Positions 1 through 7,515 of a stretch of DNA of 38,006 nt are shown piece after piece (the stretch's first letter is position 1; each line of letters opens with the position of its first letter). Below the pieces are notes generated by a model. It was not told the origin of the DNA. It ran no database searches and saw nothing but the letters and a program-made list of their open reading frames with translations. The position numbers were made by a program, and so were the translations under genes. Origin of the DNA: an uncultured Granulosicoccaceae bacterium (GTDB lineage Bacteria > Pseudomonadota > Gammaproteobacteria > Granulosicoccales > Granulosicoccaceae); contig CALHOU010000014.1 in assembly GCA_938035945.1 (NCBI GenBank), positions 1-38,006 on the forward strand. Direction: 5' to 3'.

Positions 1-381
1 GGCAACATCCTCGACATTGATCAATTGAGCTCGAGTCTGAGTGACGCCGATTTGCGCGTGGTTGATGTTCGATCAGCCGCTGAATTCGATGGTAGTGATG
101 TGCGGGCTGCTCGTGGCGGACACGTACCCAACGCCAAACACACGGAGTGGACAGATGCATTTAACAGCGAGGGTTATTTAAAAAGTGATGATGAACTGCG
201 AGCCTTGTTTTCAAATTTGGATGTGAATGACAACAACCACGTTGTTGTTTATTGCCAAACCCACCAACGATCATCGCTCACCTACGTTGTGCTAAAACAC
301 TTGCAATATGATCGGGTAAGTGCGATCGATGGTGCGTGGTCGGCTTGGGGCAATAGCACGCAAACACCTATTGAAAGTTAA
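1..381 (+). CDS. rhdA: Thiosulfate sulfurtransferase, RhdA-like, C-terminal part (left-truncated)
   Basis: The frame is open from base 1 with no convincing start, so the gene runs in from the left; 126 residues are visible before the TAA. The visible part is the catalytic rhodanese domain: VDVRSAAEF near residue 21, a GGHVPNAKH substrate-side loop near 39, and the active-site loop CQTHQRSS with the persulfide cysteine at visible residue 85. In this family the enzyme moves a sulfane sulfur from thiosulfate to cyanide or another thiol acceptor. The loop resembles the CQTHHR loop of Azotobacter RhdA more than the CRxGxR or CGSGVTA loops of other rhodaneses. The N-terminal inactive rhodanese domain would lie outside the window. 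rhdA next to rsgA and orn is also the Pseudomonas arrangement, which supports the call. The physiological sulfur acceptor is not shown here. Confidence 0.85.
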   Translation, partial: GNILDIDQLSSSLSDADLRVVDVRSAAEFDGSDVRAARGGHVPNAKHTEWTDAFNSEGYLKSDDELRALFSNLDVNDNNHVVVYCQTHQRSSLTYVVLKHLQYDRVSAIDGAWSAWGNSTQTPIES

Positions 382-425
382 CGCGTAGTTAGCAAATTTT
401 GCCGATAGTGTTTCGGCGATATGAC

Positions 426-1301
426 TCAAAGCTCGGCAAGTTTTATGTAATTATCGTATCGCCACTGCGCTATTGATTCATCGCTCAGTGCAGCCTTAAC
501 GGCACAGCCAGGTTCAACGACGTGCGAGCAATTAGAGAACTTGCACGACTGCGCCGCATCGGCTAATTCTCGATAGCCATAGCGCACATTTTCCGCCGAT
601 AAGTGTGACACTGAATATTGCCTGACCCCTGGCGAATCGATAATCGAACCACCCGTACTCAGCTCGTACCAGAACGTCACACTCGTTGTATGTGCGCCAA
701 AACCGGTTGCCGCAGAAATCTCCCCCACACGCACATCCAGATCGGGCAATAAACGTTGCACAATGGATGACTTACCGACACCCGAAGCGCCAACAAGCAC
801 CGCTGTTTTTCCTGCAAGCTCAGCTTCTAAGGGATCGAATTTACCGGGTGTTTTGGTATCGATTAAAACGGCTGGATAGCCAGCGCTTTGATACACATCG
901 AGCATGGCTTGACAGTCGATGCGTTCCTGTTCACTGAGTAGATCGGCTTTATTGATCACGATGATAGCGCCGATGCCCGCTAACTCGGCGGCGATGCAAA
1001 ACTGATCAATTAGCAGTGAATCAATTCCCGGCTTTGATGCGGACACGATTGCAAGGTGGGATACATTGGCTGCGAGCGGTTTATCCTGACCTCGGCGATC
1101 GATTCGAGCCAACACCCCATCTCGTTCAACCAGAGCTACGACACGCAGACTTGAGCCGTCTTCTCTTTCACATTCAACCAGATCACCGGCCACCAATTGC
1201 GGCAGCTTGGTCAGCGGTACGGCGCGATGCACCGCATGAGAATCATCGAGCACGGCAACGGCTGCACCAAAATTGGCAACGACTCGGTAACTATTTGGCA
1301 A
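426..1301 (-). CDS. rsgA: Small ribosomal subunit biogenesis GTPase RsgA (YjeQ)
   Basis: A circularly permuted GTPase that helps late maturation of the 30S subunit and releases RbfA. An OB-fold occupies about residues 4-70. The G motifs come in the permuted order typical of RsgA: G4 NKAD 117-120, G1 GASGVGKSS 171-179, the GAHTTS switch 202-207 and G3 DSPG 222-225. A C-terminal zinc knuckle has C253, C258, H260 and C266. The 291 residues are shorter than the roughly 350 of E. coli because the basic N-terminal tail is absent and the protein begins at the OB-fold. The first available start is TTG at 1301; an in-frame stop lies only two codons upstream, so no longer form is possible without a frameshift. 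It is divergent from orn, as in many gammaproteobacteria. Confidence 0.95.
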   Translation of the reverse strand: MPNSYRVVANFGAAVAVLDDSHAVHRAVPLTKLPQLVAGDLVECEREDGSSLRVVALVERDGVLARIDRRGQDKPLAANVSHLAIVSASKPGIDSLLIDQFCIAAELAGIGAIIVINKADLLSEQERIDCQAMLDVYQSAGYPAVLIDTKTPGKFDPLEAELAGKTAVLVGASGVGKSSIVQRLLPDLDVRVGEISAATGFGAHTTSVTFWYELSTGGSIIDSPGVRQYSVSHLSAENVRYGYRELADAAQSCKFSNCSHVVEPGCAVKAALSDESIAQWRYDNYIKLAEL

Positions 1302-1436
1302 GAGATATCATCTGTAGCTGGTTCGTGTTTAGCTGGAATACTCCTACTGTAGCACTATAATTAACGAGCTTAGTCGCCGAAACGCGGCAAAGTGTGATTG
1401 AATACGCCGCATCAACCAACATGGAAAATAGTGAGA

Positions 1437-1982
1437 ATGCCTGTCAACGACGACAACTTGATCTGGGTCGATCTGGAAATGACTGGATTGGATCCGGACG
1501 CAGACACCGTGATCGAAATTGCAACGATTGTGACCGACGCCGAATTGAACATTCTCGCTGAAGGACCGGTTCACGCTATTCAATGCGAACAGCACTTGCT
1601 TGACGGCATGGATGAGTGGAATCAGACGCACCACGGCTCATCCGGATTGCTCGAACGTGTGCAACAAAGTCCCACCACAATGGCAGCAGCCGAACAGGAC
1701 ACTATTGAATTTTTAGAGCAGTGGGTCAGCGCAGGCAAGTCGCCCATGTGTGGCAACAGTATTTGCCAAGACCGGCGCTTCATGGTGCGAACCATGCCAA
1801 GCCTGGAGACATTTTTTCACTACCGCAATATCGATGTGAGTACGATTAAGGAATTGGTCCGGCGTTGGAAACCAGAGATTGCAAACAGTTTTCGCAAGAA
1901 GAACACGCACCTTGCGTTAGATGATATCCGCGAGTCAATCATTGAACTGCAGGTTTATCGCGACAAGGTGTTTAAGATATAA
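1437..1982 (+). CDS. orn: Oligoribonuclease Orn
   Basis: A 3'-5' exoribonuclease that finishes RNA decay by cutting 2-5 nt fragments (including pGpG from c-di-GMP turnover) to mononucleotides; essential in many gammaproteobacteria. The DEDDh catalytic set is complete: D12 and E14 in [12 protein letters not shown]112 in CQDRRF, H158 and D163 in HLALDD, at the same numbers as in the E. coli enzyme. The ATG at 1437 gives 181 residues, the E. coli length, and the opening [14 protein letters not shown] aligns with E. coli MSANENNLIWIDLE. A TTG 39 bases upstream would add 13 residues without family support. It is convergent with recR, whose stop lies seven bases away. Confidence 0.97.
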   Translation: MPVNDDNLIWVDLEMTGLDPDADTVIEIATIVTDAELNILAEGPVHAIQCEQHLLDGMDEWNQTHHGSSGLLERVQQSPTTMAAAEQDTIEFLEQWVSAGKSPMCGNSICQDRRFMVRTMPSLETFFHYRNIDVSTIKELVRRWKPEIANSFRKKNTHLALDDIRESIIELQVYRDKVFKI

Positions 1983-1989
1983 CGTGCGG

Positions 1990-2583
1990 TTAAACCGGCG
2001 TGCGTTGGTCGAACGCAACCGATAACGTATTGCTGTCAGCAAATTCAAGTTCGCTGCCAATCGGTATTCCGCGTGCTATTTGCAGCACTTCAACGTTTCT
2101 GTCGGTGGCAAGGGTTGTGATGTATCTGGCTGTCGCTTGCCCTTCAACACTTTGATTAGTTGCAAGCGTTAATTCTTTTACTTCCCCAATGTTTAATCGC
2201 GCTTCTAGTAGATCTAAGCCTAAGTCTTTCGGCCCAACACCATCAAGTGGTGACAAGTGACCTAACAGTAGAAAGAAACGTCCGCGATAATCGGTGGACT
2301 TTTCTATTGCTAAAACATCGGCTGGATTTTCCACCACGCACAATTGGCTTACATCGCGGGAGTCATCGGAACACCACGAACACAAAGCGTGTTCGGTAAA
2401 GATTCGGCACTGCTCGCAATGTCGCACGCTCTGCATGGCGCGCGTCATCACATCGCCTAGTCGAGTTGCGCCTTTGCGATCTCGCTGCAACAGGTGCAAT
2501 GCCATGCGTTGTGCTGACTTTGGCCCCACACCAGGCAAGCAGCGAAGCGCATCAACCAATTCATCGAGTAGACCGTCGTTCAT
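1990..2583 (-). CDS. recR: Recombination mediator protein RecR
   Basis: RecR works with RecO (and RecF) to load RecA on SSB-coated gaps. All family parts are visible in 197 residues: an N-terminal helix-hairpin-helix (LPGVGPKSAQRMALHLL, 16-32), a four-cysteine zinc site (C56, C59, C68, C71), a Toprim domain starting at CVVENPADVLAIE (82-94) and a C-terminal ATP-site-like segment with ARGIPIGSELEFAD. The length equals that of the E. coli protein to within a few residues. The ATG at 2583 follows the ybaB stop by ten bases, so it is the third gene of a dnaX-ybaB-recR operon, a very widely conserved order. Confidence 0.97.
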   Translation of the reverse strand: MNDGLLDELVDALRCLPGVGPKSAQRMALHLLQRDRKGATRLGDVMTRAMQSVRHCEQCRIFTEHALCSWCSDDSRDVSQLCVVENPADVLAIEKSTDYRGRFFLLLGHLSPLDGVGPKDLGLDLLEARLNIGEVKELTLATNQSVEGQATARYITTLATDRNVEVLQIARGIPIGSELEFADSNTLSVAFDQRTPV

Positions 2584-2593
2584 AGTGCGATTC

Positions 2594-2917
2594 CTAGAAA
2601 GGCAATTTCATACCGGGAGGGAGTTGCATACCGGCCGTCAGGCTACCCATTTTCTCTTTACTCTCTGCCGCCAACTTTTGCGATGCGTCATTGACTGCCG
2701 CTGCAATTAAGTCTTCGAGCATTTCTTTGTCATCACCCATCAACGAATCATCAATGTTGACGCGTAGCAGTTCATGTTGACCGTTCATCGTAACTTTAAC
2801 CATGCCAGCACCACTCTGCCCTTCGATTTGCATATTCGCAAGTTCTTCTTGCGCCTTTTGCATGTCGGCTTGCATTTGCTGCGCCTGCTTCATTAGATCG
2901 CCAATACCACCTTTCAT
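2594..2917 (-). CDS. ybaB: Nucleoid-associated protein YbaB/EbfC
   Basis: A small dimeric DNA-binding protein of the YbaB/EbfC family, associated with the nucleoid; its precise job is unsettled. The 107 residues show the family pattern: an N-terminal amphipathic helix rich in Gln and Met ([20 protein letters not shown], about 6-25), then [21 protein letters not shown] and the helix [20 protein letters not shown]. The C-terminus is the usual Gly/Met/Pro-rich tail ([11 protein letters not shown]). GGAG stands six bases before the ATG. It starts 21 bases after the dnaX stop and precedes recR, so co-transcription is likely. Confidence 0.96.
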   Translation of the reverse strand: MKGGIGDLMKQAQQMQADMQKAQEELANMQIEGQSGAGMVKVTMNGQHELLRVNIDDSLMGDDKEMLEDLIAAAVNDASQKLAAESKEKMGSLTAGMQLPPGMKLPF

Positions 2918-2938
2918 GCTTTACTCCGTTTAAATTCG

Positions 2939-4924
2939 TTATTCAATAGTTTCCGAATCGCTGGGCGACTCGCTCACTGGTTGCACACTGTTTGCATCAA
3001 CCACGCCGTCAACACTGGATAGTAGCTGTTTAACTAAAGGATCTTCTTCTATCGAAGCTTTAGCCGCCTGCAAGGCTTGGTCTTTTTTCTCTTGTTCAAT
3101 GCGGGCAGGCGTGTTGAGTTCTTGCGTTACTTCAGTAATCTCTAGCGTCACATCCGATCGCGTGTATTCGCTTATGGCCGTTTGCATACGAGCCCGAAAC
3201 TGCGCCGTATTTAAATGCGCTTGATCGGCTTCAATGTGCAAATGCAATTTAGCGCCTTCACGTGTATTGAACACGCTTTGCATCGCGAGCTGTCGGGGCA
3301 TACCCGATAAGCCGAATTTATCAACCGCCTCGGCCCAATTACTCACACTGATTGAATCTAAGGGCACTGTTTCAATTTTACGAGACGGCGCTTCCGTGCG
3401 CGTGTCACTTGATGATTGTGCTGGTGCATCATCTTGGGCGTCAGCTTTGGCTTGTGCTTCTACGACCGGTGCTGGCATTGGCTGATGCGAAGCTGTGTTT
3501 TGGGGTGCTCCGGTTTGCTGCGCTGTGTTAGGTGCTTCATTCGCAGGTGCAGGAGCCGCCTGCCCAACCGGCGTGACGGGGTCTGGTGCGTTGGCGGCAG
3601 CCAGTGCTGCAGCCGCTAGTTCACGTCCTGTACTATTTTTTTTTACCGGTGCATCGGTTGCGGGCGATTCAGTTTTTTTTAACGCTGGTTCTGGAGCTGG
3701 TGCGACTTTTTTCTCGTTAACAGACGGTGCTGTGGCCGTGGCTACACTTGCCGATGTTGCAGGCGGTTTTTCACTGCTGCTTGGCTTTTGCATGGCATTG
3801 GAACCACCCGCCGATGGCAAACCAATGCTTGGGGTTTGTGGTGCGAATGCAATCATACGCAATAGCGCCATATCAAAAGCCTCACGCTGATCGCTTGAAT
3901 AAGGCATATCACGTCGAGCATGTTGACCAATCTGATAATACAACTGAACTTCTTCTGCGCTCATGTTGGCTGCAAGTTCTTTTAATTTATCGTTGCCAGA
4001 TAAGGCATCGTCAACAGAGGCTGGCACGCTTTGAATCATCGCCACGCGATGCAACAGCGATAACATTTCGCCAGTCACTTGCACATAGTCAGGCGAGTAT
4101 TCTGCTAAAGCATTCACGCGTTCAAACAGGCTTTGCGCATCAGCTTCGGCGATGGCTGCGAGTAGTTCAATTAAACGGTCGGTAGATACACGACCCAACA
4201 TTGATTCAACATCGGTTGAACGAACTTCACCACCACCAAATGCCGCTGCTTGTTCCACTAGACTTAAACCATCGCGAACACTGCCATCGGCCGCACGCGC
4301 AATCAATTCTAGTGCAGGTTTATCGTGCGCCATGCTTTCGCTATCGAGGATGTGAGATAAGTAGTCGGCTAAGCGAGTTGACGCCATGCGCTTTAAATTA
4401 AATTGCAAACAACGCGACAACACCGTAACCGGTACTTTTTGTGGATCGGTTGTCGCCAACAAAAACTTCACATGCTCTGGCGGTTCTTCCAGTGTTTTTA
4501 GTAACGCATTAAAACTGTGGGTTGAAAACATGTGCACCTCATCGATGAGGTAGACCTTATAGCGACCACTGGCAGGCGCGTATGGAACGTTCTCCAGCAG
4601 TTCGCGCGTTTCGTCGACTTTGGTGCGTGAGGCGGCATCCACTTCGATTAAATCGAAAAACCGTCCAGCATCGATATCCTGACAAGCGGTGCAAGTACCA
4701 CACGGATCTGAACTAACACCTTTGGTTTCGCAGTTCAGACACTTAGCAAATATGCGGGCTATGGTGGTTTTGCCCACGCCACGCATACCGGTAAATAGGT
4801 AGGCGTGATGTATACGCTGATTGTCGAGCGCGTTCACCAATGCACGAAGCACGTGCTCTTGGCCGATCATGTCGCCAAATTGCTGTGGGCGCCATTTGCG
4901 CGCCAGAACCTGGTAACTACTCAT
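2939..4924 (-). CDS. dnaX: DNA polymerase III subunit tau/gamma DnaX
   Basis: The tau subunit drives the clamp loader and joins it to the polymerase cores and DnaB helicase; the truncated gamma form lacks the C-terminal domains. The AAA+ module has Walker A GMRGVGKT (46-53), a zinc module with C65, C75, C78 and C81, Walker B LIDEVH (126-131) and the LLATTDPQK sensor segment. Domain III ends near residue 370. A Pro/Ala/Lys-rich linker follows (about 375-515) and then the tau-specific C-terminal domains that bind polymerase alpha. At 661 residues it is slightly longer than E. coli tau (643). Two long A runs in the linker, annotated separately, could yield gamma-sized products of about 418 and 430 residues; E. 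coli gamma is 431. It is followed by ybaB and recR and preceded by the SRP RNA. Confidence 0.97.
   Translation of the reverse strand: MSSYQVLARKWRPQQFGDMIGQEHVLRALVNALDNQRIHHAYLFTGMRGVGKTTIARIFAKCLNCETKGVSSDPCGTCTACQDIDAGRFFDLIEVDAASRTKVDETRELLENVPYAPASGRYKVYLIDEVHMFSTHSFNALLKTLEEPPEHVKFLLATTDPQKVPVTVLSRCLQFNLKRMASTRLADYLSHILDSESMAHDKPALELIARAADGSVRDGLSLVEQAAAFGGGEVRSTDVESMLGRVSTDRLIELLAAIAEADAQSLFERVNALAEYSPDYVQVTGEMLSLLHRVAMIQSVPASVDDALSGNDKLKELAANMSAEEVQLYYQIGQHARRDMPYSSDQREAFDMALLRMIAFAPQTPSIGLPSAGGSNAMQKPSSSEKPPATSASVATATAPSVNEKKVAPAPEPALKKTESPATDAPVKKNSTGRELAAAALAAANAPDPVTPVGQAAPAPANEAPNTAQQTGAPQNTASHQPMPAPVVEAQAKADAQDDAPAQSSSDTRTEAPSRKIETVPLDSISVSNWAEAVDKFGLSGMPRQLAMQSVFNTREGAKLHLHIEADQAHLNTAQFRARMQTAISEYTRSDVTLEITEVTQELNTPARIEQEKKDQALQAAKASIEEDPLVKQLLSSVDGVVDANSVQPVSESPSDSETIE
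3636..3644 (-). promoter_or_regulatory. A9 slippery tract in dnaX, -1 frame stop adjacent
   Basis: On the coding strand nine A residues sit in the context GTA AAA AAA AAT AGT (V427-K-K-N-S). A -1 slip, or a transcript with one extra A, is read AAA TAG and ends the protein after about 430 residues, almost the length of E. coli gamma (431). An A9 tract used by transcriptional slippage is known in Thermus dnaX, and ribosomal -1 frameshifting is known in E. coli. That this site is used here is inference. Confidence 0.6.
3673..3680 (-). promoter_or_regulatory. A8 slippery tract in dnaX, -1 frame stop adjacent
   Basis: A second A run, 29 bases before the A9 tract on the coding strand, has the context TTA AAA AAA ACT GAA (L415-K-K-T-E). 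A -1 slip is read AAC TGA, giving a product of about 418 residues. Two independent tracts, each with an immediate -1 stop, in the linker that gamma formation must cut make chance less likely, although Lys codons of AAA type in a linker would give some A runs anyway. Confidence 0.5.
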
Positions 4925-4956
4925 TGCCTAAAAGTTTGCTCGAATGGTTTAGAGGC

Positions 4957-5068
4957 GGCATTCCGCACCAGCCGCATCCCGGCGCCCGAATCCACTGCTG
5001 CAGCTGCTCCCTTCCGGGCCTGACTGGGTTCACAGTTTCTCGTCGCGAGAGTGCCGATACGGAACACC
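4957..5068 (-). ncRNA. ffs: 4.5S / signal recognition particle RNA (small bacterial type)
   Basis: The minus strand carries the invariant apical domain CCGGAAGGGAGCAGC, flanked by CAGTCAGGC on one side and the conserved GGGCGCCGGGATGCGGCTGGT on the other. The ends pair: GGTGTTCCG at the 5' side (5068-5060) with CGGAATGCC at the 3' side (4965-4957), using two G-U pairs. The estimated length is about 112 nt, typical of 4.5S RNA. This RNA binds Ffh to target nascent membrane proteins to FtsY and SecYEG. It lies 32 bases upstream of dnaX on the same strand, an arrangement common in gammaproteobacteria. The exact ends are estimated from pairing. Confidence 0.93.
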
Positions 5069-5148
5069 ATTGCGCTTGTATTATCACGTTATTACTACAG
5101 TGAGGACGAACATGGCATTGATCAAGATTACGCCAACTTCTTCCTGTG

Positions 5149-5166
5149 ATGTCACTGTGCTGTCAT
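5149..5166 (+). promoter_or_regulatory. Probable Pho box upstream of phoB
   Basis: Two PhoB half-sites in direct repeat with the canonical 11-base period: ATGTCAC, TGTG, CTGTCAT. The second is an exact CTGTCAT and the first matches six of seven bases of CTGTCAC. It lies 57 bases upstream of the phoB start. The -10 region is less clear: TAGGCT is at the expected ten-base distance and CATAAT (5172-5177) is closer. This predicts autoregulation of phoBR by PhoB~P, as in E. coli. Confidence 0.6.
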
Positions 5167-5222
5167 AATCTCATAATAGGCTCGCCAAGTGTTCCTTACA
5201 CCCTCGAGCGAATGAAATATTT

Positions 5223-5948
5223 ATGGCACACAAAAAATCTACTATGTTCCGAGCGGTAAATATTCTAGCGGTTGAAGATGAAGAAGCCATTCGCGACATG
5301 CTCAGCTTTTCGTTAGAGCGAGAAGGTCATCGTGTGTTCGCCGTCCCGAGCGTACCTGCCGCAAAGAAATTACTGACCACCGAGTCCATCGACCTTGCCC
5401 TGGTTGACTGGATGCTGCCTGGCGGTACGGGGCTAGAATTTGTGCGCTTTATGCGAGCAAACGACGCCACCCGTGCCCTGCCCGTGATAATGCTAACTGC
5501 ACGGACGGACGAGGATGATATTTCAGCCGGTCTGGATGCGGGTGCAGATGATTACGTCACCAAACCCTTTTCACCCAAAGAACTGCATTCACGCATCAAT
5601 GCCCTGCTGCGGCGCAGTCAGGCGCAGCTCACAAGCCCTTCACAAATTACTGTCGGGGTACTGCAATTGGACGCCGCTGCCCATCGTGCGCTGGCCAATA
5701 ACACACCACTTGAGTTGGGCCACACTGAATTTAAGTTGTTGCAGTTTTTCATGGAACACCCGGAACATGTGTTTAGCCGGTCCCAGTTGCTCGATAAAGT
5801 GTGGGGTACGGACACCGAAATCGAAGAACGCACCGTCGATGTGCATATTCTGCGATTGCGTAAAATCCTAAAACCTGCCGGGGCCGACAAAATGCTCGAA
5901 ACTGTGCGTGGGGCCGGATACTGCCTGCGCGTCAATGGATTGAACTAA
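5223..5948 (+). CDS. phoB: Phosphate regulon response regulator PhoB
   Basis: An OmpR/PhoB-type response regulator that activates phosphate-starvation genes when phosphorylated by PhoR. The receiver domain (about 11-130) has the acidic pocket E18-D19-E20, phospho-acceptor D62 in VDWMLPGGTG, T92 in MLTAR and K114 in TKPFSPKE. The C-terminal winged helix (about 140-241) includes LGHTEFKLLQFFMEHPEHVFSR and the recognition-helix segment EERTVDVHILRLRKIL. Identity to E. coli PhoB is high over the whole length. The ATG at 5223 was kept; an ATG at 5244 would remove seven residues and neither has a strong ribosome binding site. phoR follows after 110 bases and the Pst operon after that. Confidence 0.96.
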   Translation: MAHKKSTMFRAVNILAVEDEEAIRDMLSFSLEREGHRVFAVPSVPAAKKLLTTESIDLALVDWMLPGGTGLEFVRFMRANDATRALPVIMLTARTDEDDISAGLDAGADDYVTKPFSPKELHSRINALLRRSQAQLTSPSQITVGVLQLDAAAHRALANNTPLELGHTEFKLLQFFMEHPEHVFSRSQLLDKVWGTDTEIEERTVDVHILRLRKILKPAGADKMLETVRGAGYCLRVNGLN

Positions 5949-6058
5949 AGTGCGTAATTGAGCGCAGTTGGGTGTTAAATGTCATGCGCATTTTCGCCAA
6001 CTGACGGCCCAAAACGGTATCATCCACCTATGGATTTCACCTCCACATTCTGCGTCTT

Positions 6059-7375
6059 ATGAACCCCCTTTTACGTACAGAACTGGGTTGGCTAGGCGGC
6101 GTATTACTGGCCGGTTTCTTGATTGGTCTGGCCGTCGGTGCGCCGATCGCGTTTATGCTGGTTTTTTGCAGTGCCTACGCGGTTTGGCTGCTGGTGCGCA
6201 TGGCCAACATCGTGCAGTGGTTAGAATCTGGCGCCGCCTCTTCCAAGGCACCGCCCACGACTGGCTTGATGGACCAAGTGGTCGGTCTAATCCATCGTGA
6301 AAAAGCCTATAGTCGAAAACAAAAAAACCGGTACCGCTCAACGCTTGCGCGATTCAACTCATTAGCCGCCGAACTGCCCGATGCCACGGTGGTATTCGAT
6401 GGCCAACGCATCATTCAATGGAGCAATACCGCCGCGCGTTCGCTTTTGAATATTCACGAAGAACGGGACCAAGGTCAACGCATCGATAACTTACTGCGAG
6501 CGCCTGAAATGTTGCAGTACCTTGGGCAAGCGGATGCCGGGATCGAAGTTGAAATCGCCTCACCGGTCACGCCGGAAAAAACACTGTCGATGATCAAAGT
6601 AAAAGCGGGCAAAGGCATGACGGTGCTGATTGCACGCGACATAACCCAACGGGTAAAAGTGCGCGAGATGCGTAAAGCGTTTGTGGCCGACGTATCGCAT
6701 GAGTTACGCACACCGTTAACCGTTATTCGCGGTTATCTGGAAATGGTGCTGGAAAATAAGAGTATTGATGCACCAACGCGCGATGCCTTAGTGAATGTGG
6801 AAGCGCAAAGTGATCGCATGCACCACATCGTTGAGCACTTGTTAGAGCTTTCAAAACTCGAAGGTAACCCCTTGGGCGAATCAGAGGGCGAACCTATTAT
6901 GGTTTCCTCATTACTGCACAGTATCGGCGATACCCTGAAAAAATCGATTGCTCAACATCATCAGATTGAAGTGAACGCGGACGATGGCCTACTGCTACTA
7001 GGTTCGGAAAGTGAAATCTACAGCGCCTGCAGCAACTTGATTTCCAACGCCGTCAAGTACACGACTCAGGGTTCAAAGATTTCGGTTTCCTGGCAATTGA
7101 ATGAACACGCTCAACCGGAACTGAGTGTGCACGATAACGGGCCTGGCATAGAGCCGCAGCATTTGCATCGCTTAAGCGAGCGCTTTTACCGAGTCGACAA
7201 AGGTCGATCACGAGACAGTGGCGGCACCGGCTTAGGCTTGGCGATTGTTAAACATGTTGCACAGCGCCACGGTGGTCAACTATTGATCGACTCCACACCC
7301 GGTACCGGTTCTGAATTTAGTATCGAGTTTCCGGCGTCGCGCATTGCCAGCATGGCAAAAGTGATGAATCTATAG
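6059..7375 (+). CDS. phoR: Phosphate regulon sensor histidine kinase PhoR
   Basis: Membrane histidine kinase that phosphorylates PhoB in low phosphate and dephosphorylates it when Pst and PhoU report excess. Two closely spaced membrane helices (about 10-27 and 29-47) with almost no periplasmic loop are typical of PhoR, which senses the transporter rather than an external ligand. A PAS domain follows (about 100-200, LPDATVVFDGQRIIQWSN), then HisKA with H214 in FVADVSHELRTPL, and HATPase_c with N330 (NLISNAVKYT), DNGPGI 359-364 and GGTGLGLAIV 388-397. Length (438) and domain order match the E. coli protein (431). The ATG at 6059 starts just before the first membrane helix. Confidence 0.96.
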   Translation: MNPLLRTELGWLGGVLLAGFLIGLAVGAPIAFMLVFCSAYAVWLLVRMANIVQWLESGAASSKAPPTTGLMDQVVGLIHREKAYSRKQKNRYRSTLARFNSLAAELPDATVVFDGQRIIQWSNTAARSLLNIHEERDQGQRIDNLLRAPEMLQYLGQADAGIEVEIASPVTPEKTLSMIKVKAGKGMTVLIARDITQRVKVREMRKAFVADVSHELRTPLTVIRGYLEMVLENKSIDAPTRDALVNVEAQSDRMHHIVEHLLELSKLEGNPLGESEGEPIMVSSLLHSIGDTLKKSIAQHHQIEVNADDGLLLLGSESEIYSACSNLISNAVKYTTQGSKISVSWQLNEHAQPELSVHDNGPGIEPQHLHRLSERFYRVDKGRSRDSGGTGLGLAIVKHVAQRHGGQLLIDSTPGTGSEFSIEFPASRIASMAKVMNL

Positions 7376-7434
7376 CCCCGCAACAGTACTGTAAAAAATC
7401 GTAAACTCATTAAATATGTGAGTAAATCACAGGC

Positions 7435-7468
7435 TTGTCATATTCGTGTCATAAATCGCTCTTAAAAT
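7435..7468 (+). promoter_or_regulatory. Pho box and -10 element of the pst operon
   Basis: Direct repeat TTGTCAT (7435-7441), ATTC, GTGTCAT (7446-7452) with 11-base period, followed after exactly ten bases by TAAAAT (7463-7468), a good sigma-70 -10 hexamer. The geometry is the same as in the E. coli pstS promoter, where PhoB replaces the -35 contact. Transcription should begin near 7475, leaving a leader of about 40 bases before pstS. Function is inferred from this match. Confidence 0.8.
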
Positions 7469-7515
7469 ACTGCCTATCCAATCAGATTTCTATTGAAGGT
7501 AATTGAGACGACACT

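Noticed and set aside
3707..3712. A6G heptamer in dnaX resembling the E. coli A AAA AAG slippery site
   Set aside because: The reading frame splits it as AAA AAA G, not A AAA AAG, so tandem tRNA slippage would not work as in E. coli. The A8 and A9 runs downstream on the coding strand are better candidates.
4152..4401. Antisense open frames inside dnaX
   Set aside because: They mirror the codon pattern of dnaX and have no start signal or family features.
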